NCBI GenBank assembly: GCA_914767885.1
Contig: CAJZBQ010000021.1
Span: 248,001-312,000, forward strand
Direction: 5' to 3'
DNA length: 64,000 nt
Source: Blepharisma stoltei
Taxonomy: Eukaryota; Ciliophora; Heterotrichea; Heterotrichida; Blepharismidae
The translations under genes were made by a program, and so were the position numbers. This document shows, one piece after another, positions 22,035-33,055 of the stretch (positions are counted from its first letter, which is position 1; every line of letters starts with the position of its first letter). The notes below the pieces were generated by a model that was not told the DNA's origin, did no database searches, and worked only from the letters and a program-made list of their open reading frames with translations.

Positions 22035-23399
22035 TAAAATATGCGGCTCTAAATTATTAGTTCCATATTAGGATAGAAAGTTAACCTTGTTTTTGGCTGA
22101 GTTTTAGATATTTTTAGGTGTTAAGTAAGAAAGACTTGAGGAAGATAGAATTGGGATAAGGAAATTTTATGGGATAATGGAAATATAAAAGATGAAGAAA
22201 AATGACAATTGTTAGATTTATGAAAGAAAAATTCGAAGTGGAAATAGAAAATAAAGAATGAGTGAATTTATATGAAATAGGAAAATTAAGGATTGGAGTT
22301 TTAAATAAAATAATCTAAGAGCACTATAGTTTTTAGTAATTATGTGATATTGCAATAAACTTTGCAGTATTAAAAAATGTTAACTTCCATCTGTTGTGAG
22401 CATAAAAATTGTAGCAAATAGAAGAGGATTATTTTGTTCATAAAAATTTAAAAAATTCAATTCGTAAAATAAAATTGTAAAATTTGTATTTTAGAAAGCT
22501 GCTTAAATTCGACAGAATTAGCTAAGGGAGGGAGGGTTTACTTAAATGGAGAATTTGCTAGAGATTTTAGTATAATAATTATTGCTTATTTCAAAAAATT
22601 TTGATTAAAACTTTTTCCTCTAAAAGAGGATAGGCTTTTTGACAAAAATAGGGATTTACCAATCGTTTGCTCTCTCACTGATAGGGGAGGATTAAGTAAA
22701 ATGCATGAGCAAATTGAAAATAATTTCCGATAATGGACGATTTCATGCAATATTAAACAATAAAAAAACAAACTTACTACCAGTTAATAGTGAGCATTTA
22801 TTTAATATTTGTAATATCTTATAAAATATAATGCTTTAGTATTTTCTATTTAATTAATTGTTTTATTATTTCTTCAAAATATTCAAAATATTTGAATACA
22901 CTTAGAGACGCAATAAGGATAAATTCTTAGAGTTTATTAAGAAGTGGTGAAATTAATTTTTACAAAATTATTAAAAATCGCGATTTTTCATTAATAATAG
23001 TTACTTAAATTTTTGAAAATTAATATTCAATTTGCTTAATTTATAGGAAGCTTAATCTAAAATAATTTTAAATTACCTTCTTTCTTTATTGATCTTCATT
23101 TTAATATTTATTAATAAAATTATTGGTTATATTTATTATAATTAAAATATCATTAAAAATAAAAATCAACAGATTCTAATTCAAATATTATACTTTTTTC
23201 TCTAGAAATGAGCATAAGGTTTCTAAAAGAATAAGTAGAATCTGCTTCAATACGCATATTCTAATATCAATATTTCCCTCTTTCAGATCTCATCATCCAC
23301 AATTACTCAACAAGTTTCAAGAAATTCCTATTTTGTAAAATATTCACCATGGTCTAATTTTACCATACTTGATTTAATACCAGCCATTGCATAAATATA
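22035..23399. other. AT-rich intergenic region holding one decayed M2 element
   Basis: About 1.36 kb. Apart from the M2 relic at 22381-22692 it is AT-rich, with no frame or RNA gene that I can support. Confidence 0.5.
22381..22692. mobile_element. Decayed M2 element
   Basis: Left end TTAACTTCCATCTGTTGTGAG and right end CTCTCACTGATAGGGGAGGATTA are eroded forms of the M2 termini, and the middle keeps the CAGAATTAGCT and TTGACAAAAATAGGGAT blocks of the intact copies. TA at 22381-22382 and 22693-22694. Being intergenic it is free to decay, unlike copies in genes. Confidence 0.65.
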
Positions 23400-24392
23400 A
23401 TGTCTGACATAGAGTCTCATCTTCTGAGCTTAATGACAACTCCTCTCATATCCATCCTTCTGAACTTCACTTTAGAGCACGAAGTCCATAAGAAGCTTGC
23501 TGAGAGTCCTAAAACGTCTCAGGAGTTATCAGGAATATTGTCACTCGACGCTGACAAGCTTAACCGTGCATTGTTTGCCCTTACCTTCAACGGAATCTAT
23601 ACATTTAATGAGCAGACTTATAAGTGGTCTAACAGTCCTTTAACAGACGCTTTACTTGACGACCACAAATGCACACTTTTCAGGTGGAATACATGCCCCT
23701 ATTTTTATAAAAAATTAGCACAAAAAGTGTCAATTATAAAAGATGTCCAACATAAAGACGAGTCTTGTGAGTCAGTATTTGTGGAAGCTGCTGAAAACCC
23801 TGATTTATTGAAACTTTTCCAAGATGCGATGACTATAGTAACCCATGGAAATATTAATGAGATTGTCCAAGCAATCGATTTGACGTCAGCTTCAAGAGTC
23901 TTAGATATAGGTGGAGGAGAAGGTGGACTTATTTGTGAGCTAGTCAAGGCAAATCATCATATCACTGGTGGAAATCTAGACAGAGAAGAAAACAGGGCTA
24001 GCAATGAAGAACTTATCCAAAGCCTAGGATTAGGAAATAAAATTAATTTTTTTTCAGGAAACTTTTTTGTCACAATCCCTCAAGGTTTTGATACTTTGAC
24101 AATTAAGCACGTCCTACATGACTGGAATGACGAAGATTGTCTAAAGATTTTGACTAACTGCAGAAATGCATTAGAAATCGGGAATAAGTTATATATCATT
24201 GACATGGTCTTAAACAATACAGACCCAAACAGAAAACTCCAAAGGTTTTTTGATGTAAAAATGATGATTTTAGGTAACGCTAAAGAAAGAACAGAAGAAA
24301 ACTTTGAAAACTTGTTAAGACAAGCTGGGTTTAGAATTAGCAGCATTTCAAAAGCAAGGATGGATAGCGTCATAGAAGCAGTCGCGATTTAA
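23400..24392 (+). CDS. SAM-dependent O-methyltransferase (COMT/ASMT-like)
   Basis: 330 aa. An N-terminal winged-helix dimerisation region (ELSGILSLDADKLNRALFALTFNGIYTF) precedes the Rossmann fold with SAM motif VLDIGGGEGGL. The post-motif region FDTLTIKHVLHDWNDEDCLKILTNCRNAL carries the HDW catalytic signature of plant-type small-molecule O-methyltransferases (the His is the general base). The C-terminus has FENLLRQAGFRI. The acceptor is unknown; phenolic or indolic compounds are typical. Trp is mostly TGG in this gene. Uninterrupted. Confidence 0.88.
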   Translation: MSDIESHLLSLMTTPLISILLNFTLEHEVHKKLAESPKTSQELSGILSLDADKLNRALFALTFNGIYTFNEQTYKWSNSPLTDALLDDHKCTLFRWNTCPYFYKKLAQKVSIIKDVQHKDESCESVFVEAAENPDLLKLFQDAMTIVTHGNINEIVQAIDLTSASRVLDIGGGEGGLICELVKANHHITGGNLDREENRASNEELIQSLGLGNKINFFSGNFFVTIPQGFDTLTIKHVLHDWNDEDCLKILTNCRNALEIGNKLYIIDMVLNNTDPNRKLQRFFDVKMMILGNAKERTEENFENLLRQAGFRISSISKARMDSVIEAVAI

Positions 24393-24432
24393 ATAATTCA
24401 TCTAATTTCTTATTCTTTAAACTCTTTATAAA

Positions 24433-27400
24433 ATGGATTCATCTTTGAGCGTTCGAACTCAGCATATTTTTGGGTTCAAAGGTGACACTAATGGGTCGAT
24501 CTATTACATTGACGACCATAGAGTCGTCTATACTGCAGGCCACAACGTCATTATTTACAGCATTGAAGACCGCAAGATGGAATTTTTCCCATGCCAAGAA
24601 GGCACTTTAGGGATTTCAGCTATTTCATTGTGCCCAAAACGGAGATATTTAGCAGTAGCTGAGCGCGCGGAGCGCGCTATTATCTTTGTTTATGACACTT
24701 CTAAGCAAAGAAAAAAACGGCCGCTCATTACAACTGACTGCTTATCACAAGAGTACATTTCGTTGGCTTTTGCCCCGAAACAAGAGAAAAAGTTTTTAAT
24801 TTCGATGGGAGGCGCACCAGACTGGACATTGATTTATTGGCAGTGGGATAGACAAAAAGTTTTATACGCGGCCAAAGTTTCGACTGGAAGTCCTGTGTAT
24901 TCTATAAGTTTCAATATCCTTGACTATGCAAATGGGATTATTTGTACCGGAAACAATATTTTTAGATGGTTTAAAGCTGTAGAAGGGTCTTTGAAAGCCC
25001 AAAACACCGGGATTCAAAAAAAAGAGCCACACGTGAGTAACAATTTTTTATGTCATTCGTGGCTATATGATGGGAAATTAGTTATTGGGACTGACGCAGG
25101 AGAAATTTTACTATTTGACCAGAACTGTGACTACCGAGGATATTTCACGTCAGGAATGGAGTCTTGGAGTCCTTTATGCATCTTACCATTTAGTAATGGG
25201 TTTCTTGTAGGAGGCGAAGAAGCAAGGGTGGTGGTTTTTGAAAGAAATACAGACGACTTAAGGATGCATTATGCAAGAAGCCAGAGATCTATTTGTGTGA
25301 CAAATCAACCTACAGCCAAAGTGAAAGGGATGAGCATTTCCCCGAACAGTGAAGATACCTTGATTTTATCATTAGATAACTCTCAGATTTATTCAATAGC
25401 TTTTTCTTCTGAAAGAGAAGAGGCAGAGCCGCTTTCTGATGTTTTTCATACAAATGCTATTACAGGGCTTGACGTGTGCATCAGAAAACCATTGGTAGTT
25501 ACTTGTGGGCTTGATAATTCAGTTAGAATTTGGAATTATTTAGAAAATAAGCTAGAAGTTGCGGAATATTTTAGTGAAGAGCCATATAGCGTGGCATTTC
25601 ACCCAAGTGGGTTCCATATTGTGGTTGGGTTTGCAGACAAGCTAAGGATGATGAATGTGTTTACAAATGGAATAAAGCCATATAAAGATATCCACATAAA
25701 AGCATGCAGAGAAATTAAATTCTGTAATGGTGGGCATATGTTTGCTGCTACAAATGGACATTTGATTCAGGTTTTTAATTTTTATACAGGAGAAAACCCT
25801 CCAAATATGCAATTTAAAGGAATATATAAATATCAAAAATTTTTTATTTTAAATATAATTATTTTTAGAAAAAAAAAAGCCAATTCAAAGGGCACACTGG
25901 AAAAGTAAGCTCCTTAGACTGAAATGAAGATGATACAAGTTTAGTATCAACTGGCTGGGATGGCGCTGTTTTTGAATGGAAATTATACTCTAAAGGTGAG
26001 CAGACTTCATCTCAAAAATACTCAAGAAAAGGTGCTAAATTCTCATGTATTATTGGAACAACTGAAAATAGGCCAGAAGGGAGAATGCTTTATGTAGCTG
26101 GAAATGATAAAGATATTAAAGAAATTTCAGGAGAAACCTGCTTAAGAAGCTTAGATACTGGTGTCACAATTGGGCAGATCGCTCTTTCTCACTCAGGAAA
26201 GCTGCTATTTGCAGGTGTTGCTGAAGCAGAAAAGCCGATATACTTTAAACATGGCGTCTTGGCCATGCAGCTTTCGAACACATATTTAAAGTATATACCG
26301 CAAGTTTTTGCCAGCTCAGAAATTGACAGAAATGCTAGGTAAGCAATTTCATGTTGTTTTGGAGCCTAGTCCAAGTCCGCTTTCATAGTTGGTTTTACCA
26401 CGAGAGAATGAGGTCCAAACGGAAAGAGGAAGTTCAGCAAGGTCTGTGAGTAATACCTAGACCAATCGGGTTAGTCCCTAGTGTGAAACCAGGAGTTATG
26501 CTTCGGGATTTGAACTTTTCTCTTTTGCCTGAAGTCGGTCAGAAATTCCATTTTTGGGATTTTTGTGCAGACAACCTTTCTCAACCCAAGCAGCAGCCGT
26601 AGAAGTTTATAGTCCGTCCACTCAATACTGAAGCCGAAAGGTAAGGAGGAGGCACAAGAGGAAGACCGAATACTTCAGTCTTACACCCTTATGGGTCCTT
26701 GGTTACTGCATAATCATTAGGCAGATGCCTCCCTACAATAATATAAAGAAGCAGAGAAGCCTGGCGCAATTCGAGCTTATAAATTTGATCCATTTAACGG
26801 AGATTACATAGAATACCAAGCCCATTGTTTACCTATCGAAAGAATCCGAATTTCTTTTGACGACAACTTTTTATTCACTGTCGGACAAGACGGCTGTTTA
26901 ATTATTTTTGAAATCGAAGATAAAGATTTCCGAGTAATAAAAAGAGAAAAAGAAGGCTTCAATATTTTTGCCGAAGAAATTTTGGTAACTAAATCCGAAA
27001 TCCAAGAGCTTTTCCACGAAATTGATAATTTAACTACCACAAGTAAAGAGCTTGAAACCAACAATAAAATGCAATATAACATGGCTTTAGAAGAAAAACA
27101 AGAAGAAATTGACAAGCTCAAGCAGCAAATCCACCAAGAATCTTTACAAGAAAAAGGAAGATACGAAAACCTGCTTTCAAATAAAAAAGAAATGGAAAAC
27201 ACTTATGAAGAAAGAATTATGCAGCTTCAGCAGCAGTTTGAGATAGAAAAACAAGAACTAAAAACGAATTTCCAATTTAAAAAAAATAAAGAAGTAGAAA
27301 GGTATCTTGAACTTTCGAAAGAAAGAGAAATAAGAGCTAAAGAAGCTGCAGAAAGAATAGAGAGGCTTAAAAGTGAGCATACAAAAGTCATGGCTGAAAG

Positions 27401-29123
27401 AGAAGAACAATTCAGAGAGAAATTAGAAGAAGTCAGAATGAAAATTGAGCAGCTTTCGAGAGAAAATGAAGACCAACAACAAGATTTCGAAGCAAAATGC
27501 AAAAGATTTGAAGAAAGAAATGAAAGAGATTTATTTGAATTAAGGGAATTAAATATAAAAGAAATCCAAGGGATTAAGTTTGATTGTGATACTGCTGATG
27601 CTGAGCTGAATTTAGCAAAAAAGGTAGAAGAAAGGCTTAAAGAAGAAAAAAATAAAAAAGCTGAAGAAGCCAAACAGATGGACGATGAGCTGGAACGGCA
27701 AAGAGAAGACATAAAACAGCTAAATGAGCTGATAAAGCAAAATACTAAAGAAATAAAAATCAGAAAGAAAACGATCAAGGAAAAAGAAAGAAGAATTTAT
27801 GAACTGCGCAAGAAAAACCAAGAACTTGAAAAATTCAGATTTGTGCTTGATTATAAAATTAGAGAGCTTAAAAGAGACATCGGACCTAGAGAAGACGAAA
27901 TTTCAAGGCTAAAAGAGCAGACCAATGAAATGGAAAAAGAGCTTAAACATTTAGAAAGCGTCAATGAAAAACTTGGGATTTTAGTCGAAAACTTGAGGCT
28001 TCGACAAGACGGCATGCAGAATGAAATCACAAAACAGAGAGAAAAACTCAGGAAAAACCAAGCCAGAATACAAGCTTTTAAAGATGGGATCTATGACTGT
28101 GTACAGTATATTAAACTTAATTGCAGGTTGTCTTTAGTCTATTAGTAACGCAGTCACCAAGTAGACCCCTCGAGGGTTCATCAGATTTACGATCCCGTCA
28201 GCCAAGTTGGGTCCGATTGAGATGATCTCTCAACGAGAAAAGGATTGACACTATCTTGCGCTTCATTCGACCCCTGATACTATATAATATCCGAAGTCTT
28301 CGCTCTTCCTCTTGCGCCTCCTACTTTCCTTATTGGTTCCAGTGCTGAATGGGCAGACTATGGACTTCTGCAGCTACTGCTTCAGTTGAACGAAGGTTGT
28401 CCACACAAAAATTCAAAAAATGGAATTTCTAGAAATTTCGGCAAAAGGAAAAAGTTCGAAGCTCTCCCGCAACACCAAGCTCTCTCCCTTTCCTTCTAGG
28501 TAAAATCTAACACTGAAAGTGGATTTGGCCTCGGCTCTAAACACTCCTAGCATTGCTTAGCTATCATTATTGACCATTTCTGAGTTGGCAAAACCTTACC
28601 GATATGCTTTAAATATGTGCCCAAAGCTGTATAGCCTAGACGCCATATTTAAATATGTGTCCAGTATATTCAAGAAGAGAAAAAGCTTAAAGAAGCAGTT
28701 CTCAAGCTTTATGAGAAATTTGTAAGAAATGAGACACAGACTAAAGGAGTCACGACAGAAAAAGAGTATGTAAGGCAGTGTAACCACTTAGAATCAACCA
28801 TTACAGGGCTGAGAAAAAAGCTTAAAAAGGTAAATAAAGTCCACCATCAAGATTTAATCAGAATTATGAACCAAAATGTGGAACTTATTAATGAAATCAA
28901 TGGCCTGAGGAAAGAACTGAAATTTTTGAACTATTTGAAGAGGCAGGTTGATGCACTCAACCAAAAAGGAGGGAAAAAAGCAATAATTGAGGATGTGACC
29001 AAAAAGGAAATAGAAATGCAGAAAGAAGAAATTCAGAATTTAAAAAGAAAATTGAGCGAGTTGGAGACAGGAAGACCACCGTCTAACGGAAGATTTTCAG
29101 AAGAAATGAACTCCTTTTCTTAA
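24433..29123 (+). CDS. CFAP57: CFAP57 (WDR65) ciliary protein, interrupted three times
   Basis: 1178 aa after removing three insertions (71, 525 and 558 bp offsets), a length divisible by three. WD40 repeats fill the first 650 residues (for example NSVRIWNYLENKLEVAEYF, SSLDWNEDDTSLVSTGWDGAVFEW with TGA as Trp, LFTVGQDGCLIIFEI), followed by a long coiled coil. This order and the segment GAIRAYKFDPFNGDYIEYQAH match CFAP57, an inner-arm dynein-associated axonemal protein of about 1250 aa. Joins: NMQFK-GHTGK (25810/25881), EAEKP-GAIRAYKF (26223/26748), CVQYI-QEEKKLKEAV (28104/28662). Without removal the frame stops at each insertion. Confidence 0.88.
25810..25880. other. 71-bp insertion bounded by CAATTYAAAGG, not by TA
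   Basis: AT-rich segment between two imperfect direct repeats (CAATTTAAAGG at 25810, CAATTCAAAGG at 25881). Removal restores FKGHTGKVSSLDW of a WD repeat. Every TA-to-TA alternative I tested leaves an in-frame TAG or the wrong frame. It has no intron borders. It is a candidate non-TA IES. Confidence 0.7.
26237..26747 (+). mobile_element. SINE-D retroelement in CFAP57
   Basis: Flanked by GAAGCAGAAAAGCC (26223-26236) and GAAGCAGAGAAGCC (26748-26761), a 14-bp duplication with one mismatch. GC-rich body homologous, in opposite orientation, to the insert at 28113-28661 and to 55250-55815 (shared AATTCCATTTTTGG, GACAACCTT, GCACAAGAGGAAGA blocks). It begins TATACTTTAAACATGGCGTC, with a short hairpin formed with TTTAAAGTATA. 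A TA-to-TA removal (26241 to 26741) is also in frame but would leave extra residues IYKEAEKP. Confidence 0.75.
28104..28661 (-). mobile_element. SINE-D retroelement in CFAP57, opposite orientation
   Basis: Flanked by CAGTATATT at 28104-28112 and 28662-28670. Same family as 26237-26747, inverted; on the minus strand it starts ACATATTTAAATATGGCGTC. Removal gives CAG TAT ATT CAA GAA, that is VQYIQEEKKL, restoring the coiled coil. The duplication contains TA, so TA-pointer excision would give the same product. Confidence 0.8.
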
Positions 29124-29403
29124 TGAAATATATTTCTTTATAAATTTAAAGATATCTAGTTTTAATAATCTTGCGAATTATTTTTATTAGGATTTTTATA
29201 ACTGAGAGCAATAAAAATTATAATAATAGCATTGGCTAAATGCTAATTTTTCAGCACTTTCTTTCATAAACCTCCTCCCCTTCAGTCTTTTCTCTATGCT
29301 CTTCTTCAGATTGCATTTGATAAATTTGCCTATAAAGGCACTGCTTAATTTAAATTTGAGCAAAAATTATAAACTTTAGTAGTTATCTACATTATTAATA
29401 TAT

Positions 29404-31161
29404 TTATATCACCGTCGCAGATTTCATCCCGCGCCTTGCGTTTTCTCGTTCTATCATTGCAGACCTCGGTTCCTTTGCTTTTTCTCCTAAAAATCTCTTT
29501 TCATATATTTCCCACACTTTGGCAAAACACGTTTCCTGCATTTTTTTCCCAGTCAATTCTTCTAATTCCAAAGGCCATACACACCTTATATCGACAGCCT
29601 TCCTCGCAGCTGCTATACAAGCGCAGGCTATATTTTCTGGTGTGTATTGAGTTAGCTCATACTCTTGAAGGCACATTTCAACGAAAAAATCTGCATATCT
29701 ATTAACGTATTTGACAGTTTTCTCATTTAAGTGTTTGCCTCTCATAAGGTCAGAAGTAACGATGACCCCCCTCAATCTTCATGTCTATTGCAACAAAATA
29801 TTTTCGAAAAAATCTTCATGCTTACTGCAGCACAACATTTTTAAAAAAAAAAAATTAATGAATTTTTCTCTCGGTGAGTTTCTAGCTAAAAAGTACTGAA
29901 AAATTTAAGATGCGCATCGAAAATTTGTTGCAAAAGGATTAGGATTAGGATTATTACAGACAGGCGCTAGCCATATTGGTGACGCAGTCACCAAAGACCT
30001 CTCTTACGGAAGGTTCTACCGCTTTTTGACTCCAGCCCAGAGGGTCTATCCCAGTTGCGAGTGCCCTTCCGGTACCTTCTGTCTCCTCTTGCGTTGCGGG
30101 TTCGCTCTTGAATGGGTAGCTTTTGGATTTCTGCGGTCCATCTACGGGTGATAGAGTAGTTTGATTCCAAGGATCAGCTCCTTAGAGTCTATTGGGTGTT
30201 AAAGTGCCTTCCTTCGACAGCTACAGAAAAAAGACTGTTCCCCTGTGGCCTGGGCCGAAACCCCAAGTTTCCCAGTAGAGGAATGCCCATAGGTCCTCGG
30301 ATCCAAAGAGCATTGTTGAGCACCTCTATTTCCAACCACAGGAAAGCAGCCAAAACCTACCCAGATACACACTTCTTGAGCCTGCGTCTGATTCTTGGCT
30401 CGGAGTCCGTCCCAGTTCGCCATAGCCATAAGTTCTGGACTGCTGCAGGTTGACACGTGTCGCCATTTTAATGTATATAATTTGTTTGCAAAAGACATGA
30501 AAATTATTATTTTTTATATTAAATTTTTATATTAAAAAATTGCATTTTTTGTTGCAATAGACATGAAGATTGAGGGGGGGTCATCGTTATATACAATTCC
30601 GTGGGCGATATAATACTGTACAAACTGATAAGGTGTTATGACAGCCACTTCCCATTTCAAAGCAGCCAGAAGTTCTAGTTCCATCCTTCGCAAAGTAGCG
30701 GTTGGGTGTTTGCTGTATTTAATTAAGCTCCTAAACCTAGGGATATAATTGTCAGATTCCTCAGATTTGGCTGCTACAAATAGCGAGACCAAGCTGAGAG
30801 ACTGAAGACTGCTTGTAGGAAAGTCCTTGGCAGCCAAGGCACTATCAAAAAGGGCGACGGCAACCTGAATCGTTAAGGCTGAAAAGTTGAGGCCTTCCCC
30901 AACGTGGCACATTCAGTCCACAAGCACGCTGCGATACTATATAAAGTTTACCTTTAAATAGGAAGCAGAAGGGTTGTAGCGACGGGTGAACTTGGAGTTT
31001 CTATAAGTGCTAATCAAAAGCTGGGGATGCACCCCAAGAGGAGCAGAATTTGGGGTTTCTCTGATTGAACTAGCTCCAGTTGAGGGCAGAAACGCTCCAC
31101 AAATTTTGCAGGCTTTCCAACCTTCGTAGTCGTGAGGATTGCAGATATGAATTTCGGTCAT
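29404..31161 (-). CDS. Cyclin, split by a 15-nt intron and an M1 element
   Basis: 303 aa after removing the intron 30937-30951 (GTAAACTTTATATAG on the minus strand) and the M1 element 29757-30587. The cyclin box is clear: YRSVLVDWMCHVGEGLNFSALTIQVAVALFDSAL (with TGA as Trp in VDW), LQSLSLVSLFVAAKSEE, LELLAALKWEVAVITPYQFVQYY. The join AHGIVY-TSDLMRGKHLN leads into a second, C-terminal cyclin fold (YTPENIACACIAAARKAV). Two boxes and the MRAIL-like motif suggest a mitotic-type or D-like cyclin that activates a CDK. The N-terminal 75 residues have a CKIC pair and no destruction box that I can see. Confidence 0.9.
29757..30587. mobile_element. M1 inverted-repeat element (IES), copy 2
   Basis: TIRs TAACGATGACCCCCC (29757) and GGGGGGGTCATCGTTA (ending 30589), continuing AATCTTCATGTCTATTGCAA on both sides. 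TA duplicated at 29757-29758 and 30588-30589. Carries SINE-C at the same place as copy 1 but lacks the SINE-A. Precise removal restores the cyclin frame (GTA TAT ACT TCT). Confidence 0.92.
29937..30478 (-). mobile_element. SINE-C nested in M1 copy 2
   Basis: Flanked by AATTTGTTGCAAAAG (29922-29936) and AATTTGTTTGCAAAAG (30479-30494). Minus-strand start CATTAAAATGGCGACACGTG, tail (TAATCC)n at 29937-29955. Keeps an undisturbed site where copy 1 has gained SINE-A. Confidence 0.8.
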
Positions 31162-31209
31162 TTAATTTAATTTTTACCAGCAATAAAATTGATTAAATAT
31201 GGCATAATA

Positions 31210-32316
31210 TTATTGGGATATACACACATTTCCACACTGTTCTGCATATACGTCACTAGCCATCGTTCTTAAGCTGTTTATTTCATTTTTCACCTGGCTG
31301 AGGGCTACTTGTATGTTCAGATTTTGTGGGATTTCATACTGCTTGGCTAGAAGCTGCACAAGGTTGACGCCTTCTTTTTTTTGGTAACACTTGACAAGGT
31401 GGGAAAGCTTGATTAATTCGTTATAGACTTCAAATAGTTCTTCTGCATTTTGGGCAAGAATTTTGGAGGATTCTGAGGTAGTTCTGTTTATTTTTTGCTG
31501 GTTTTGGAGCTCTTGTTTTAGCTGTGTGTTTTGAGAAAGAAGGGTGTCTTGGATGCCTTCCAGCTCTTTTATCTGGCCTTGGAGGACTAAATAATCATTT
31601 TTGCTGATTCCAAATCGCTTGTAGCTTTGGATTTCTTTTTCGAGCTCTAAATTTTTAGCAAGTACTTCGCTGTTTTCTTTATCAATAAGAGAAAGCTCTT
31701 TTATTTTTTTCTTTTCCTGTTCTAATATTTTGTTTTGGATTCTTAAATCGTGCCTTTCTAATTCTAGCTGCTGCAAAATCCTTTCGTTTTCTTGGACTTT
31801 TTCAGTGATTTCTTTATTTTCTTGGTAAATTTTCCCTTGGATCTCAAGCTCTTTAGCTTTGATCATATCAAGCAGCTTTCTGTTTTCCATAATTTTTTCT
31901 CTAATTTGGTCATCAATGCGGTCATTCTCCTTGCGTTTTGGCGCTTCACATTGCCTGAACGAAATGTTTTCTTCCTCTTCAAAGTCCATGAAAAATTCTT
32001 TTTTTCCCGCATCTCGATCATTTAATTTATTTCCTTCAAAATTTGGTTTATTGTAATTTTCTCTGCCAATATCGTGGATTTTTTGATTATTTTCAGCTGA
32101 AAAATAATTAGAAATTGGGATCACCATATTCAGGTTTTCTTTGAGAATCAAAGAATCGTGCTTTGCATGTTTTACTGCAGAATTAGGAGTCTCGTTTGGA
32201 GATGGATATGGGCTTTTATATTTGGAGTGACTTGAAGGGGGGCGAGAGCGAGGTTTGTGGGATGAAAGCTCTCTTGAACGAGGAGATGCACTAGTTCCTC
32301 TCATAAAGCTTGCCAT
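31210..32316 (-). CDS. Coiled-coil protein of unknown function
   Basis: 368 aa. Ser/Arg/Pro-rich basic N-terminus (GTSASPRSRELSSHKPRSRPPSSHSKYKSPYPSP), a linker, then a long coiled coil (residues about 130-290: REKIMENRKLLDMIKAKELEIQ... LEKEIQSYKRF) and a short non-coil C-terminus. No enzymatic motif. A structural or cytoskeletal role is possible but unproven. It ends 48 bp from the cyclin start on the same strand; no insertion. Confidence 0.75.
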   Translation of the reverse strand: MASFMRGTSASPRSRELSSHKPRSRPPSSHSKYKSPYPSPNETPNSAVKHAKHDSLILKENLNMVIPISNYFSAENNQKIHDIGRENYNKPNFEGNKLNDRDAGKKEFFMDFEEEENISFRQCEAPKRKENDRIDDQIREKIMENRKLLDMIKAKELEIQGKIYQENKEITEKVQENERILQQLELERHDLRIQNKILEQEKKKIKELSLIDKENSEVLAKNLELEKEIQSYKRFGISKNDYLVLQGQIKELEGIQDTLLSQNTQLKQELQNQQKINRTTSESSKILAQNAEELFEVYNELIKLSHLVKCYQKKEGVNLVQLLAKQYEIPQNLNIQVALSQVKNEINSLRTMASDVYAEQCGNVCISQ

Positions 32317-32473
32317 TTAAATTTAATTCATGGAGGTTTTTATTAACGAACTTCAAAGATATTAGAAAATCGTCAAAATTAATGTATTTATTTTTCCTAA
32401 ATTAAGGTTTAATAAGAATTTGTTCTAAAATATAGATATAACAATATTTATTAGTTTTCAAATAATTAATAGC

Positions 32474-32923
32474 TTATTTAGACATCATCACCCTAATGAA
32501 GTCTCTATAATTGATATTACCTTCCCCATCAGGATTTGCCAAGCGTACCATTTTTTGTATTTCTTCGTCAGTCAAATTCTCTCCACATGTCGACATTAAA
32601 TGCTTTAGCCTTTTAAGTGAAATCATTCCTTTTTTTCTTTCATCAAGTTCTTCAAAAGCGCCTAGAATTTCTTGCTCAGAAATAGGATCTCTCTGGTATT
32701 TTGCAAAAATTGCTAGGAATTCTGGATAGTCGATTCTTCCGGTACTATTTGGGTCTGCTTCTCTTTTCATATTCTCGATTTCTGCTTCAGTTGGAGTTTG
32801 TCCAAGCGATCTGATAATAATTGCCATTTCGTCTAGGCTTATTGTCCCAGCTCCGTTCTTATCAAATAAAGAAAACGTTTCTTTGATTTCAGCTATCTGC
32901 TCCACAGTCAGTCGATCTACCAT
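32474..32923 (-). CDS. Calmodulin-like EF-hand protein
   Basis: 149 aa from ATG at 32923 (MVDRLTVEQIAEIKETFSLFDK). Four EF-hand units: DKNGAGTISLDE and DPNSTGRIDYPE keep most calcium ligands, the third loop DERKKGMISLKR has lost them, and the fourth NPDGEGNINYRD ends with Asp instead of Glu. Calmodulin length but divergent, so a calmodulin-like or centrin-like regulator that likely binds fewer than four calcium ions. No insertion. Confidence 0.85.
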   Translation of the reverse strand: MVDRLTVEQIAEIKETFSLFDKNGAGTISLDEMAIIIRSLGQTPTEAEIENMKREADPNSTGRIDYPEFLAIFAKYQRDPISEQEILGAFEELDERKKGMISLKRLKHLMSTCGENLTDEEIQKMVRLANPDGEGNINYRDFIRVMMSK

Positions 32924-33055
32924 TTTCACTTAAATTATCTTGAAATACGAAGAATTTCATTAAATTCTTAGAAAAATACGCTTTTCTGTCTATTTACAAA
33001 ATAAAAAAATAATTTTCATATGTAAAACTTACAGCAAGAATTATTAAATATTGAA

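Noticed and set aside
20301-22071. Many plus-strand frames across the Hsp70 gene
   Set aside because: Antisense of a strongly conserved coding sequence; no independent support.
27227-27778. 183-codon Ser/Phe/Leu-rich frame on the minus strand
   Set aside because: Antisense shadow of the CFAP57 coiled coil (Glu/Lys codons read backwards).
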